This document shows, one piece after another, positions 22,531 through 34,879 of a stretch of 64,000 nucleotides of DNA (its first letter is position 1; every line of letters begins with the position of its first letter). The notes beneath the pieces were generated by a model. It did no database searches and had not been told where the DNA came from. It saw only the letters and a program-made list of their open reading frames with translations. The stretch covers positions 38,834,001 to 38,898,000 of the forward strand of contig NC_072893.1 in the NCBI RefSeq assembly GCF_027943255.1, in the 5' to 3' direction. Position numbers and translations under genes: made by a program. Source of the stretch: Anastrepha obliqua. Its lineage: Eukaryota; Arthropoda; Insecta; Diptera; Tephritidae.

Positions 22531-22804
22531 GAAGGTCCGGTCTAGAACGCTGCGGAACTGAAAAGTGTTTTGTGACAAGCTCGAACAGAAAACTGTCTCC
22601 CTTTTTTCAAAGAAAGAACGTTCTTTAGGTGGTGGATATAATTGGAACTATTAAAAACCCGGCCTGTTTTTCTTCGATAGGGAAAAGCTACGCATTTTTG
22701 TTCCGATTTTATGAGTGGGCAATATTCCTTCTCTTAAACTGGAATATTTTCAGGTTTTCCGAAGAGTTTAAAAATAAATTCAAAGGATTCTCTGTTCTAT
22801 TCTA

Positions 22805-23484
22805 TAGGGTGGGCCATATATCGTTTGCTTTTTGAACCACCTATTTTTTTGAGAATGGTAACATAAATGACATGTCAAATGTGTTCATAATTTACTTAAA
22901 GGTTTGACATTTACGAAATGGGACGCTATACGCTTGTACAAAATTGGGAAATATTGAAAACCTATTTCCAAAGTGGTGCGTCTTCTTCTGCTTCCGCGGT
23001 TACAGTAAATGGTGAGTTGTTTCCAAAAATTGGAGAAGATGACATGGACGACATTTGGTTTCAACAGGACTTGCAACTTGTCACACTGCCAAAGTTACAC
23101 TAGAACTTTTGGCTACCGTTTTTGAAAACCGAATAATCAGCCGAAATTCCGATATCAATTGGCCGCCTCGGAGCTGTGATTTAAGCCCGTTGGACTATTT
23201 TTTGTGGGGAGTCGTTAAGGACCAATTCTATGCGAACCATCCAGAGACGATTGATGCTTTAAAACAATTGGAAATTGGAGCCCAAACAATCGAAAATGTG
23301 CTTAAAAATTGGGTTAATCGAATGGCCTACTATAAAGCAAGTTGTGGCAGTCATTTGAACGATATTATTTTTTATTCATAAATGACAATGTTTAATCTTT
23401 AAAATAAAAAAAAAGTTTGAAAAAATATTGATTAGTTTTGTTTTATAACCGATTCAAAAAGCACATTTTACATGGCCCACCCTA
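22805..23484 (+). mobile_element. Tc1/mariner-superfamily element, internally deleted copy 2
   Basis: Same family as 7152-8025: ends TAGGGTGGGCCATATATCG at 22805 and GGCCCACCCTA at 23484, with TA outside. The transposase starts at 22918 (MGRYTLVQNWEILKTYFQSGASSSAS) and then jumps to AVTVNGELFPKIGEDDMDDIWFQQ, so a large piece holding the rest of the DNA-binding domain and the first catalytic Asp region is gone. The C-terminal part (WPPRSCDLSPLDYFLWG, about 23160-23205) is in another frame. The deletion endpoints differ from those of copy 1. Confidence 0.85.
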
Positions 23485-23486
23485 TA

Positions 23487-24910
23487 TCTCCTACTTTAAG
23501 TTACTTCTTTCGTTTCCACCTTGACGTTCTACTTTCCAGTGTTTTCAATGCAGTGGGCCTTTTAGCCTGAATATTTTCGGAATTACCAACCTGTCGGTGC
23601 TTCTGGGCTCGACTTTTCAAATTTCAAATGGCTTACAAAAAAATATTTCTGTTGTTACCCTCAAAATTCGTTACATTACCAAAACATGGGAAACCTATTT
23701 TTTGTTTTTTTGCCATACATTTTTTTTTACATAAAATGATCTAGATCTTCCCGCAGGTGCCCAAAACATGAGATAAATCTCTGTTTTTTGATTTTTAAAA
23801 ACAGTTTTTGAATTTTGCGGCGTGTTCGGGTGTCTTATAAAAAATATTATAGTTAAACATTGTTTTAGCAACAATTTTTTTCAAACAAAAAATTATTAAT
23901 GAGAAAATTATTTTCCCCATCGGAAGTTTCGAAGGATTTTGAAAGGGTGAGCGGTACGGGTTAACAAATAGATTTTTGTCATGTAACCAATTTAGGTGAT
24001 GGAATCAAGAAAAAAAGTTTGTTTTTGACAAACCTACTATACAGTAATTTACAGCAATTAAATCAAGGAACGGTTGGAGCACTCACACCAATGTCACTAC
24101 TCTGGCGCTTTGTTATTTGGCACTTGGGCAAATTTATTGAGCTGTGAGTGACCTCTTTGACAAGTTTCTTTTAATTTAATAATGCCTTTTCAATCTTTCG
24201 CCATCATTTGATTATTGGCTTCGTTCCATACGCTGGAAGAAAACATCCTTGAAATTTCAAATTTTTTACAGCTAAAATAAGTTACTAACTTTTTTCAAAT
24301 TCTTTCAAATTTTTCCATTTGGAACTTAAGCTTTGCACTTCAGCATCAAATGCTAATTGTTAAACAGCTGATTGTATTTTTGCTAACTATTGATCAACTG
24401 GGAAAGTGGCTACCCCATCGATTCGTTACTTGGCGTTAAGTTGATTACGTTGGGCTTACAAGAACAAAATCTACATAAAACTGCCAAATAATGGAACAAC
24501 TAGCTCGATATGAGACCGCTTTTGACCATTTAATTTTATAATGCTTAACTTATTTTTTGGTTTCATTAAAAAAAGTTAATTAAAAAATTTTCGGTGCATT
24601 GACTATTAATGTAAGAATAAATAAAAAAATACTTACTTATTTTCAATTCTTGATCAATGAAATAAGCGCTCCCTCTTCGGTCCACATCCACGATTTTATC
24701 GCCACTCTCGACGATTGACCAACTAAACCAAAGTCCTTCGAATCACTGCTTTGCCATTTTATTCTACTGCATTGGATGCATAACAACATGCATCTTTTTG
24801 GCCGCTCTGACTTTGTGTTTTGGACTCAGTGAATAGGATCTCAGAAAGGTATTGAAATTTGTACTGGGTATGCGTCCTTTCTTAGCCAAACTTACGAATT
24901 ATTTAGACAA
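23487..24910. other. AT-rich non-coding stretch
   Basis: No protein or repeat match noticed; several A/T homopolymer runs. Confidence 0.35.
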
Positions 24911-26151
24911 GTAAATAATAGAAAAACTACCGCTGCACGCGCCGCAATCAGGTTAAGGTGTTCGGGACATAGGCTAGACTTAAGTTACGGACACTCTAGT
25001 ATTCTTAAAAACTTTGAGTTCATCCCTATGGTGCTGGACCACTGTACACCCACGCTAGGTCCGAGCGGACCTTTTTCTACCCACATTCCCTCAAGGGATG
25101 AGTGGGCGGGGTGCAACATTCGGCGGCAAGGCATGGCAAACATGTTCACGGATGGCTCGAAGTTGGACGGAAGGGTTGGTGGGGGAGTATTCTGCAAGGA
25201 GCCTCCCATCAAACTTAAATTTAGGCTCCCGGACCACTGTAGTGTTTTCCAAGCGGAGGTATCCGCAATTAAGGAAGCGGTGGACTGGTTGCTCAATTCG
25301 GTAATTACCGTTAAGGAAGTAAACATCTACTCCGATAGCCAATCGGCAATTAGGGCCTTGGGCTCGCTGTTTGTGCGCTCGAGATTGGTCGGAGAATGTC
25401 TGGCTTCTCTCTCGATTGCATCCGAATACTTCATCATCAGGCTCATTTGGGTACCCGGGCACAGCGGCATAGAGGGAAACTGCTGGGCTGATGAGCTGGC
25501 TAGACAGGGAACTTTGGAGACGGTTTCGTCGCGTAATAAGAGAATTGGGGTTCCCCTGAGAAGCTGTGGTCTGCTCCTGGAAAGATGGGCCTCGAGACAA
25601 CTCAGCGAGCGCTGGGCTACTGCGCAAACGTGCAAGGTCGCGAGATCCTTCTGGCCACGGGTAGATCGGGGACGCTCAAGAGAACTCCTAAGGCTAACAA
25701 AACCCCAGCTCTCAAATTTGGTGGGCATCCTTACAGGACACTGTCCGTTAGGTGTTCACGCCGTAAGACTTGGGATTGCCTCAAGTCCGTTCTGCAGAAA
25801 CTGTCTGGAGGACGAGGTGGAATCACCTCAACACCTTCTTCTCAGCTGCCCTGCTCTCGCCTGGCAAAGACTTAGATATCTGGGCTCTTACTTTTTCGCT
25901 ACGCCTGCGGATATAGCCGGTGTAGATGTCATAAAGTTGATGAAGTTCATTAGTAGCTTGTTACAGCCAACTACGAACGCAAATCAGCCCCCGTCGGCGC
26001 CGCTGTAAAATGTATGGTCATCATCGTATCAAATCCCAAAGCTCCTTCTTCCTTCCCATCTCCTTTCCCCTCTCCCATGTATGGCACCACAACGGACGAA
26101 TTACATTTGTCTAAGTGAGCTCTTTAGCTAGGGCAGCCATTTAACCTAAAT
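24911..26151 (+). mobile_element. RNase H-bearing LINE, 5' truncated, last ORF open
   Basis: The frame of the 326-codon ORF (25028-26008) is open from about 24911 (TTAARAAIRLRCSGHRLDLSYGHSSILK), so the Met at 25028 is not the natural start. RNase H is complete: MFTDGSKLDGRVGGGVFC (first Asp), FQAEVSAIKEAVDWL (Glu), IYSDSQSAIRAL (Asp) and LIWVPGHSGIEGNCWADELA (His and last Asp). Then come KPQLSNLVGILTGHCPLGVHAVRLG and a CRNCLEDEVESPQHLLLSCP zinc-knuckle-like motif, and a 150-bp 3' UTR ending GCAGCCATTTAACCTAA. The reverse transcriptase is missing, so it cannot move itself, but the intact frame suggests a fairly recent insertion. Confidence 0.9.
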
Positions 26152-27101
26152 AATAGATGAAATTATGTGCGGTAATTACTTGCCTTACTTCCTTCATTTT
26201 TCAGGCAGCATACGAATTCCTTTGACGAAAAATTTATTTATTCACTGAGCCAGTTTGCTCTCGTAAAAAGTGAGCAGTTCTCCAATAAGGGCTGACTGCG
26301 TTGATCAGAAAGGAGCATCTCTCACGTCACCAATGGTCTCTCGATATTCCTCTCCTTCAATTGATGTGTCACCCAGTTACCTGCTTTCTGGACTATTCAC
26401 ATCACGTGCAAACGTTTACCGACATCCAACTCTTTAGACGTATCATCGAGGGTTAAACATGCGTCTTCATCCAATAATTGTTGTAGTTGAATATCTTCGA
26501 ATTTTTTCGGAACGAACGTAGACATTTTTGACGTCAGATAAAAAATTATCTTTAAGCTTCAAACGAACGTCAACTACTGCGATCGAGGCATATACATCTT
26601 TAACTACAAAAGCGAAGTCAACAATAGTATCAGCAGCGAACCCCTTTTACGAGGGCGGAAACTTATTCCCATACCCAATAAATATCACTACCAGATCTTT
26701 TTAAAAAGCACTCAAAACCAAAAGAAACTCCCCTCAGTGTAGTTGTGAGAAGAGAAAATTCTTCAGTGCTTTTACAGATCACTTCCCAGAAATGCTTACA
26801 ATAGTGGCATTTTTGTGCATCCTGAAAGACGATGTGTGACAGAGCCTGCGCGTAATTGTATCATAACCGGGGAAAAAGTTCGCTAATCTTATTATGGAGT
26901 GCGGAGCGGAACTTACTTACTAAGAAAGAAAAACATTTATAATTTTTTTTTTTTTTTTTGTAGTAAATTTAAAATATTTAAGCATCTTTTGAGCAGTGTT
27001 GGCTCATGAAAACAAGAAAAGGGTTAAGCCGACAGATATCTGCAAAATTTCGAAAAGCAAATTTTTATTTTTTTTCATAAAATGTTAATATAATCCTTTA
27101 A
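26152..27101. other. non-coding, nothing recognised
   Basis: No match noticed. A T-tract lies at 26943-26959. Confidence 0.35.
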
Positions 27102-27839
27102 GGGGGGAAACCAGTTTAGACTGATTAAAAAATTGAGTTTTTTTTATTGCCTAAATTGTTAGTACATATAACTACTCAAGAAAATATGGTAAACATTTTG
27201 AAGCGGAATTCGCATTATTCCCGATTCTATTGTTCACTTAAATGACCGCCCGTCGGTGCGGCATCGTAGCGCTTACGATGCGATGCTTTATTTCAAACGC
27301 GTTTTTCTCGAAACGGCTTTTTTCAATTGGTGGGCACTCTAGCTCAAAAAGTTATCGATTAATCGTTATGAAATTTTTTCGGAGTATTCTTTATTCAATT
27401 CTCATTCATATGAATCTAACTCTCGGATTATACTATAATTAAAAATATTTTTTAAGCAAAATAGATGAAAAAATATGGAACGAAAAAATGACATTGTGTT
27501 CAAGCGCTGCAAAAACATGCAATTTTCAATATTATTTTATCGCAATTAGGTTCAATTCTTAGGAAATATGTTGTTAATAAAAAAAAATTGTTGTTGGTTA
27601 CAGAGAAAAATTGCAACTTCAGAAATGCCCACCAGCCAGATACTCGGATGGTGATCGCCCATGGACAGCAAGCTCTAACGTCACTATTCCTGGCGCAAAT
27701 GGCTTGAAAAAATTTGAAAGTCTACTTAAAAATATGAGTGAAATATCCTCCAAGTTTAACCAATTTCCGATTATTCCTTCCTTGATAAAAAATTCACGAA
27801 AAGCACCAAAATTTCGGCCTCCTAAACCAGTTTCCCCCC
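27102..27839. mobile_element. TTAA-flanked MITE, 738 bp
   Basis: TTAA at 27098-27101 and 27840-27843. Ends: GGGGGGAAACCAGTTTAG at the left and CTAAACCAGTTTCCCCCC at the right, 16 of 18 positions complementary. Core CAAACGCGTTTTTCTCGAAAC is at about 27295-27315, 190 bp from the left end. It aligns along its length with 3952-4598. An 84-codon ORF inside shares only repeat similarity and is not a gene. Confidence 0.85.
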
Positions 27840-27843
27840 TTAA

Positions 27844-28198
27844 GAATATATCAAAAAATTTTTAGAACGTAAGTTTAAGTATTTCTTGTATTATAATAGA
27901 TCGTCAACCGTAACGACTCTATTCTTTGTGTTCGAGCGTTGGAAGAGGTGTAGTTACGATGCCGACTTTTTACCCGCCTCTTGAATCTCTTCACCTTTCT
28001 GCCTGTCCATTATTGAAAATTTGTATGAGCAGATGTTTTAAAATATTTTTATTGACAAATTTCAAGTGAATATACAGCTTTACAGTTGCTGAAGAGTTTG
28101 TTTGTGCCAGCGAGATCCGGTGTTGCTGTTAGTTTTCTTCAGTTAAGTTTTGGACCTCATTCAGTACACAACTACTTCAAAATATTAATATAAAAATG
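27844..28198. other. 5' flank of the transposase pseudogene
   Basis: Non-coding; no terminal repeat matching the right side of the following element was found here. Confidence 0.4.
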
Positions 28199-29205
28199 AG
28201 TTCTTATCCTAAAGGAGATAAAAGTACATGAGCTCGAGCATCACGCCCGCATAAAAGCAAATTTTATGGAAGTCGACTTTCTGAAAATGATGAAGCTGAG
28301 CAGTCGAGTGCAAGTATGAGAAAATTATCCAGTTCTATTAGTGACGACATTCATTATAATAAACTGCATTGTTATAAGTTTATTGAATTTTTTACGGTGT
28401 TTACTGCGTTGTCAGAACTTGTTGTGTGCCGCGAGTGTAAACCAGCAGTGAAATTCGAGGAGGCCGGCAATCGTGGATTGGGTTTCAAAATAGTTTTATT
28501 GTCTCGTTGCGGTCGTTGAGATATCAACTCAAGGCCATTTATTAATAATGGATTTAAAATTAGTCGTTGAATTGTGCTTGTCATGCGCCTTTTAGGAGTC
28601 GCTAGAGAGAGGATTAATTTATTTTGTAATTTTATGGCTATGTGCGACGGCTTGAGTGAAACTGCATATAATAAAATTGGTACGCATTTACATAACGCTA
28701 CGCAATCCGTATTTCAATCTTGCAGTAAGAAAGCTAAAGCCTCTGGAGGAAATTTTAATCACTCTGCACCGCTACATACAAATATTCAGCAGCACGTAGA
28801 CCCAATATTTTTAGATTTATCACGAGATGAATTGCTCGAAAGATGTATGGGTGGTCACACGCAAACGCAAATGAGAGTTTCAACTCTACCGTTTGGCGTC
28901 TCGCCATAAAACACCTACATGCCGGGTCAAAAATTATTGAAATGGTCTCATACATTGCTGCTCGATTATTCAATGAAGAAAATACATCGATTTTAGAAAC
29001 AATGAACTCTTCAAATATAATAATTGGCCGACAATGTAAATCTTACACGGAAAAACTGGATGAAAAGAGAGTGATTCAAGGAAATCGGCTCAGCTCATTG
29101 GCCACTTAAGAAGCTCGTAAAGCACGTCAACAGCAACTAATTGAATAGAATGAGTTCTGCGAGGCTTCATAAGGACAATTATATGGCGCTGGAATTGCTG
29201 ATTAA
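28199..29205 (+). pseudogene. transposase pseudogene of the arthropod Mutator-like-domain type
   Basis: Pieces in order: MSSYPKGDKS...RPHKSKFYGSRLSE (28199 on), VVCRECKPAVKFEEAGNRGLGFKIVLLSRC (a Cys-rich N-terminal region with CxxC), DINSRPFINNGFKISR, VMRLLGVARERINLFCNFMAMCDGLSETAYNKIGTHLHNAT, then RDELLERCMGG and NANESFNSTVWRLAIKHLHAGSKIIEMVSYIAARLFNEEN, and an end reading LYGAGIAD near 29180. This set of phrases (RLLGVGR...FC.FM.MP; HGxTQNxNESxN) is that of a transposase-derived family annotated in many arthropods with a Mutator-like transposase domain. The middle, where the catalytic residues should be, is missing, and stops and a frameshift are present. The superfamily name is from memory of the family's wording and is moderately sure. 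Confidence 0.7.
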
Positions 29206-29707
29206 GCGGTAAGTCACAAAGATCATTGAATTTTCCTGTATTCAAACTTTAGACGCGTTTTTCTCAAAACTATATTTTACGAATTGGCGTAGACGATAAC
29301 TCGAAAATTTATTGACCAATCTCCCTGAAATTTTGCACACATTTTTTTTGTGATACTTTTTATGTGAATTTACAATTTTTCGAAAAAATAATTTTTTCGA
29401 AGCAAAAATATAAGGAAAATTCGCCCCAAAATTCATTTTGTTTTTTGAAGCATTTTATTCCGCTAATTTTTTTTCAGTTTTGCATAATTCATATAGAAAT
29501 TATTACATTAGTAAACAAAACAAATTTTTGGTTTTTTGTATTCCTGGAAGAATTTTAAATGATTAAAATAAAAAAATAATTCTTCCTATTATTTTAATGT
29601 ATGAATAAACTGTATGCCAATTTTAAAAAAAATATATTGAATTCTCCATTTTAAATAATTTTATTGAAATTCAGGGAAAATATGGCTGTTTACAGCTATC
29701 TGTCCTC
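29206..29707. repeat. 3' flank of the transposase pseudogene carrying the TTAA-MITE core
   Basis: 29245-29275 holds GACGCGTTTTTCTCAAAAC and the next 100 bp (AATTGGCG, ACTCGAAAATTTATTGACCAATC, GAAATTTTG) align with the same part of the MITEs at 27102 and 3952. A TTAA at 29708-29711 is preceded by TACAGCTATCTGTCCTC, which, read inward, begins GAGG like the other termini. No matching left terminus was found. Confidence 0.55.
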
Positions 29708-29711
29708 TTAA

Positions 29712-30302
29712 GTAGTAAATTGCTTGCAAATGAGTTCAAAGCTTTTCTGGAATTGAAAAAAGTGTTAGGATAAATATGATTGGCCAGTAAAGAACTTCTT
29801 AGCGATACTGATGAAATTAAATTAGAACTTAAAAAAAGTTTACCAGTAAAGTTTATGTCTTCCTCTTGAAACCGGTAAATTAAGTGTTTTTTTCCGGTGG
29901 CTGATTTAAAAACTGATATCAGAATTTCCACATACGAAGCGTTAATTTTAAGTTAGGTGTGTCAATTGGCTATTGCAGTAAGCACTTGGATGAAATACTA
30001 TGGCCAGTAGGAACTAATATGCATTCGCTTCGCTCTTTTCCCAAAGAATAGACAATAGCAGACATTATATGTGATGTCATTGATTATCCAGATGTACTGG
30101 AACAGATACGCTTCAATATTCTGTGAAGCGTCTTACATTTTCACTTTGCGTGCATGTTAAAATTTTGTATTTAAATTATTTAAATTCTGTACCAATTACC
30201 AGGCGTCTAAATAATATTAGTAGAATTCTTTGTAGTCTCGATCTCGATTTCCCTTTTCCTAGATCTCCATTTTTATCTGGGCTGGAATCAAATTACTTTT
30301 AA
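29712..30302. other. non-coding, nothing recognised
   Basis: AT-rich; no match noticed. Confidence 0.35.
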
Positions 30303-31033
30303 GGGTACCCGGTGGTGTAGAGCACGAAAATTTCACCTATTTTCACGATTTTTTTTTGCCATTAAAAATTTAAAAAACAATGTTTCAACTTTTCAGGCTT
30401 ATTAGTACGCTTATTGCGCATACCAAAAATTTGTTTTTACTTTTAAAGCAATATTTATTATTATAAAAATGCCGCTGAAGATGACCCTCTCGAAAAATCG
30501 AACCCGGACGGCGTAGATGATATTGAGACTTCTACTCATCTGAAACACAAAATTCAATTAGAAAGAGTGCAGTTATAATCAGAAAGAGTGCAGTTATGAT
30601 CGGAACTAGAACAAAACGAAAAAATGATGACAAAATGGCGCTCTTTTGAAAAAAAAGTTCGTAAAATCGGGTTTTTCTCACTAGTTTTTTAGTTTAAAAA
30701 ATAGGAAATTATTGAAATAAAATTTTGATTCTAGTTCCGACGATAGCGATACATGTTGTGAATAACATATCCAAACTTCAAGTGATTCGGTTGAATAGTT
30801 TTTTGTTTTCATCCCCGCCGTGCCGAAAAAAGTAGTTTCGAAATAAATGAGTTTAAAGTTTGAGGTACAGGAGCGCGCGGAACGGTCTCTACCTAGTTAA
30901 TGCGCTATAAAAGCTATAATTTTGGGAATTTCCACATGAAAATTTCACAGTATAGTCTTAAGATTCTACACTTTCAAAATATTGAAAAAACAAAAAATAG
31001 ATTTTTTGAAATTTCTAGACCACCGGGTCGCCT
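30303..31033. mobile_element. TTAA-flanked MITE, 731 bp
   Basis: TTAA at 30299-30302 and 31034-31037. Left end GGGTACCCGGTGGTGTAGA, right end read inward GGCGACCCGGTGGTCTAGA, 16 of 19 positions equal. The core appears in reverse as GAGTTTAAAGTTTG at about 30849-30862. The left 60 bp are closely related to 8260 on. Non-coding. Confidence 0.85.
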
Positions 31034-31037
31034 TAAG

Positions 31038-32049
31038 TTTTACCTTTAAATATAACAAATATTTAAGAATTTTGTACTCTAGTCTGTAAATTTTATAACT
31101 GTTAGTAGTCTAATATAAAACAAATTAAATTTTCAGTGAAAATTTATAACAAAACTCAGACTTTTTATACAAAAAGTAGCTTAAAATCTTAAACAAACAA
31201 AAAATTCAATAAATAAAATGTAAAAAATAAAGATTCGACATTATTATTGTTGTCAATTCGACCTATGCTTGATTTATTTTGCTGCCAGGCATTTGTACGT
31301 CGGACAATTTACTGTATTTCAATTATTGTAGTGTGCGAACTACAATTTTGGCTGTTGATTACTTTCACTAATGCATTTACGCATTCAAGCGCACACAGTC
31401 GAGATACAAACACCTACGTTCATATACATATATACAGGCGAAATCTCGCACTCCCACTCACTTTCATCCTATGCATAAGCACACAAACTTGGAGGTGATC
31501 AAAGTAAATAAGTGAAGTTGTTGGAATGAAGAAGAAAAAATTCTTAGCGTATCTTCTGGCAAAAAAAAGTGTTTACAAATCAGTAGCAATAATAAAAAGA
31601 GCAATTCCACATTCACTTGAAGGCAAGCATTGAAAAGGATACAAATTGGCAGTCATCATATTTTTCTTACTTGAGTTTTCTATATGAATGTTCACATAAC
31701 CTCATAGGTATGTATGTACTTAAGTTTTTACCTGCATGCCATTCCATAAATCCCTATTATGTATGTGCATGTGTGTGGGCACTTGTACACTGTTGTGCGC
31801 AACTTAATCAACTTTTTGCTAATTCGGAGGCAGGTAAGTAACTAAGACTGTATTTAGATTTGAGCTGGAAAAAGGCACGTTAGGATTCACTGTGCATATT
31901 GTGGTGCCATTGTTGACCCATATTTTGCGTACCTAAAGTTCTCCAAAAAATTCCATCAATTTGTCTGTTTAGTAACCCTTTAGCATTTCAAACTTAAGAA
32001 ATCTTCCTTGATAGGAAGGAACAAAAAATGATGACGGGTGAAACTGTCT
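31038..32049. other. non-coding, nothing recognised
   Basis: AT-rich; the ORFs at 31247-31498 and 31617-31841 show no domain. Confidence 0.35.
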
Positions 32050-32690
32050 CCAATTTAGAGTATATCCAGTCGGAAAAAACTGCTTACAGTTTTTTACCAA
32101 TAACTCAAAGCTTGACGACAAAGTCGGCTTTACCGTCTATTCTAAGAAACCAAAAGTAAGCATTTCGGCTCTTCTTTCTAATCACTGTAGGGTATTTCAG
32201 GCAGAAATTCTAGTCATTATTGAGGTAGCTGTCTGGTTAAGCAAGAAAGTGACTACCTTTAGAGAAGTCTATATTCACTCCGATAGGTAAGCGCGATTTA
32301 GTATATTGGTGGGGTCGTTACTAGTTCCATCATTTCTAGCAAATACCGCTCCTCTTTGAACGAGATGGCGGAATATTTCCGGATCCATTTGGTATGGGTG
32401 TCAGCATAATGAATTACCAGGGAATTTTAAAGCAGCAAAATTACCGAAAGAGTTCAACCATTCGCCTTCATTCCTCTACGTATGAAGATTGTAGGTAGAC
32501 TCCTCTCAAGCTAAAAACAAGATGGGTTGAGAGTCTGACAAAAAAAAAATTTGGCCAAAATGGAACGTCAGGCGCTACTTAACTGTTTAAAAAAAAAGTC
32601 TCTATATTAGTTGCTTTGACCACAGGCCACCTGCGTCATTCAACGCTTGTCTCCACTTGGTATCTGTAGTATCATCTGGAGTATAATTAG
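32050..32690 (+). pseudogene. decayed LINE RNase H fragment
   Basis: Related to 24911-26151: SALLSNHCRVFQAEILVIIEVAVWLSKKVTTFREVYIHSDR at 32165-32287 is the RNase H middle, and VALTTGHLRHSTLVSTWYL at about 32605-32665 is the LTGHCPLGVHAVRLG stretch. Heavily decayed with several frame changes. Confidence 0.6.
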
Positions 32691-32729
32691 CTTTAGTAAC
32701 AGTGATGAAGTGGCTTCATGACTATTGGA

Positions 32730-33690
32730 TTCTCTTCTTCTTAATTGGCGCGATAATCGCTAACGCGATTTTGACCGAGTTTAACAAAGTGCGCCAGTCG
32801 TTTCTTTCTCGTGCTAACCGGCGCCAAGATAACTCCTTTCCGTACTGTCGAATGCAGCAGGTGTGTGTCGATTTTCCTTTGATGGGTCTTTTCCAAGATT
32901 TGGCGTATTGTGAATATTTGGTCGATGGTAGACTTTCTAGCTCTAAAGCCACACTGATAAAATCCAATCAATTGGTTGACGGTGTGCATTTCACACAACA
33001 TGTTCGCTAGAACCTTATAGGTGATATTTAGAAGACTAATCCCGCGGTAATTGGCACAGATTGCAGGATCGCTCTTCTTATGGATTGGGCAGAGCACACT
33101 TAAATTCCAATCGGCAGGCATGCTTTCATCCGGCAGTCCGTCGGCGCCCGTGGCCTTATTATTCTTTAGCCGCGTTATCGCTATTCTCACCTCGTCATGG
33201 TCGAACGAAAATTCCATCGTCAACGATTGGTGTATCGGGATCTTAACATTCTCTGTGACATGCGCAGCTGTCACTATTTAACAGGTTCGAGAAGTGTTCC
33301 CGCCATAATTTGAGTATGCTCTGGTTGTCAGTCAACAGATAGCCGTCTTTGTTCTTTCAAGAAAACGCCCCGGTCTTGAAACCTTCTGTAAGCTGCCGAA
33401 CTTTCTGGTAGAATTTTCGGGCGTTGTTCTTATTGGCCATCTCAAGCTCCTCGCACTCACGTATTTCGGCCTCTCGTTTCTTCTTTCGGATAAAACGTCT
33501 CTCTTCCTTTCTTAGCTCTCGATAGCGATTCCACAAGGCTCGCGTTGCGCCCGATCGCCGCGTGTCTCTATAGACAGCATTTTATCTCTCTGCAGCAGCA
33601 TGACATTCCTGGTCGTAACAACTGTTTTTTCGGGCTCGCCGGAATCCGATTTCTTCTTCGGCGGCGGTGCGTAGAGGACGAGAAATGTTG
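32730..33690 (-). pseudogene. RTE-like LINE, internally deleted
   Basis: Reading leftward: a 5' stretch around 33670-33510 (PPPKKKSDSGEPEKTVV...RDKMLSIETRGDRAQREP), then EVRIAITRLKNNKATGADGLPDE, ADWNLSVLCPIHKKSDPAICANYRGISLLNITYKVL, YQCGFRARKSTIDQIFTIRQILEKTHQRKIDTHLL, then directly the 3' end (LAHFVKLGQNRVSDYRAN region) with the AAGAAG tail at about 32734. The YADD box and thumb are deleted. Same family as 17160-19085. Confidence 0.8.
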
Positions 33691-34879
33691 CTCCATTGTT
33701 CGTGCATGCCAGTTTATTGGGCAGTACTCTCTGAAAGCAAATGTGAGAGTCGAGTGGCAAATGTATCGGCTTGGATAGTCGCAAATTGCTATCGCTTAGA
33801 GCATAGCTTCTATCAATTTGGCAACGGAGAGCTGAATTCGCGTGACTACACCTGCCACTGTAATCTATTACTTCTTACTACAGTATAAATGTGTAGGGAG
33901 AGCAAATATGGACTCAAGAATGTGCACAGAAAGCAACTTATGTTTTACAGTCTTCATTTATTACTTTAAGCCTATTTCGCCACCTTCACAGTTTCACTAC
34001 TACACCATCTTCATTTGCTACTCCTCCTTTCTGATGCAACGCATTTTATGCCAACACTTTTTCGAATAGCCGAAATATTTACTGAAGTCGATTTTCGACG
34101 CGCCTTCCTACCCTATAATTTTCGAAGTGGCCCCTGTTTCTTAGTGCATAGTCGCAAGGCACACTTTCCAATGTCAAGTTCTTACAGTGGTTGTGGACCG
34201 CTTTTTGTGGAGGTTTTGTGTGCGAGCTGGTGTATTTAAAAAACAAGATTCCACTTTTCCAAGCACAAAACATCTTTTGAAAGAGCCTACTACGATCCAT
34301 TGAACTGTTGTAATGTACCGCTTTTAATCGGCAGCTATTGATTTTTGTCAGCAAAATCTAAGCCCTTATGTAAATTTTTTACTTCCTTCTATGTTATGCA
34401 TCAATTGATGTTCATCGTAGTTCAAAGCTAGCTTCATTTTCAACGCTCCCTCCAAGTTCTTTGAATTGTTTGCAACACTTCTTTAGACAAATGCTCGTCA
34501 CTGAAGAACATCGCAAACATTCTCAATGTCAATCCGTTACAGAAATTCGCAGTACCGCAAAGTTTGTGCAATAATCAGCAGTACTGAAAAAAAAAATGTT
34601 AAATGGGTTCTATGAGCTTTGAGTACGAGTCAGAAAAAAGCTCAAATTCCTATTGCCTCATATTCACTAAGGAAGGTTGAAAATGAGAACTTGGGAACTC
34701 TGACTTGAATAGCTGTCAAAGCTTGGTTAAATAAGTATAGCTCGAAAACTAAACAGAAGTCATTTGGGCTCCATAGAAGGAGGAAGTCCATTTGGGAAAG
34801 CTGTGAAACAAAAGTCAGTAACGAATACGATCAGTTTACTTAACTCGAGTAAAAATGTATGTTGTTATCCTGCTATATA
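33691..34879. other. non-coding, nothing recognised
   Basis: No domain in the ORFs at 33842-34354; no repeat match noticed. Confidence 0.35.
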
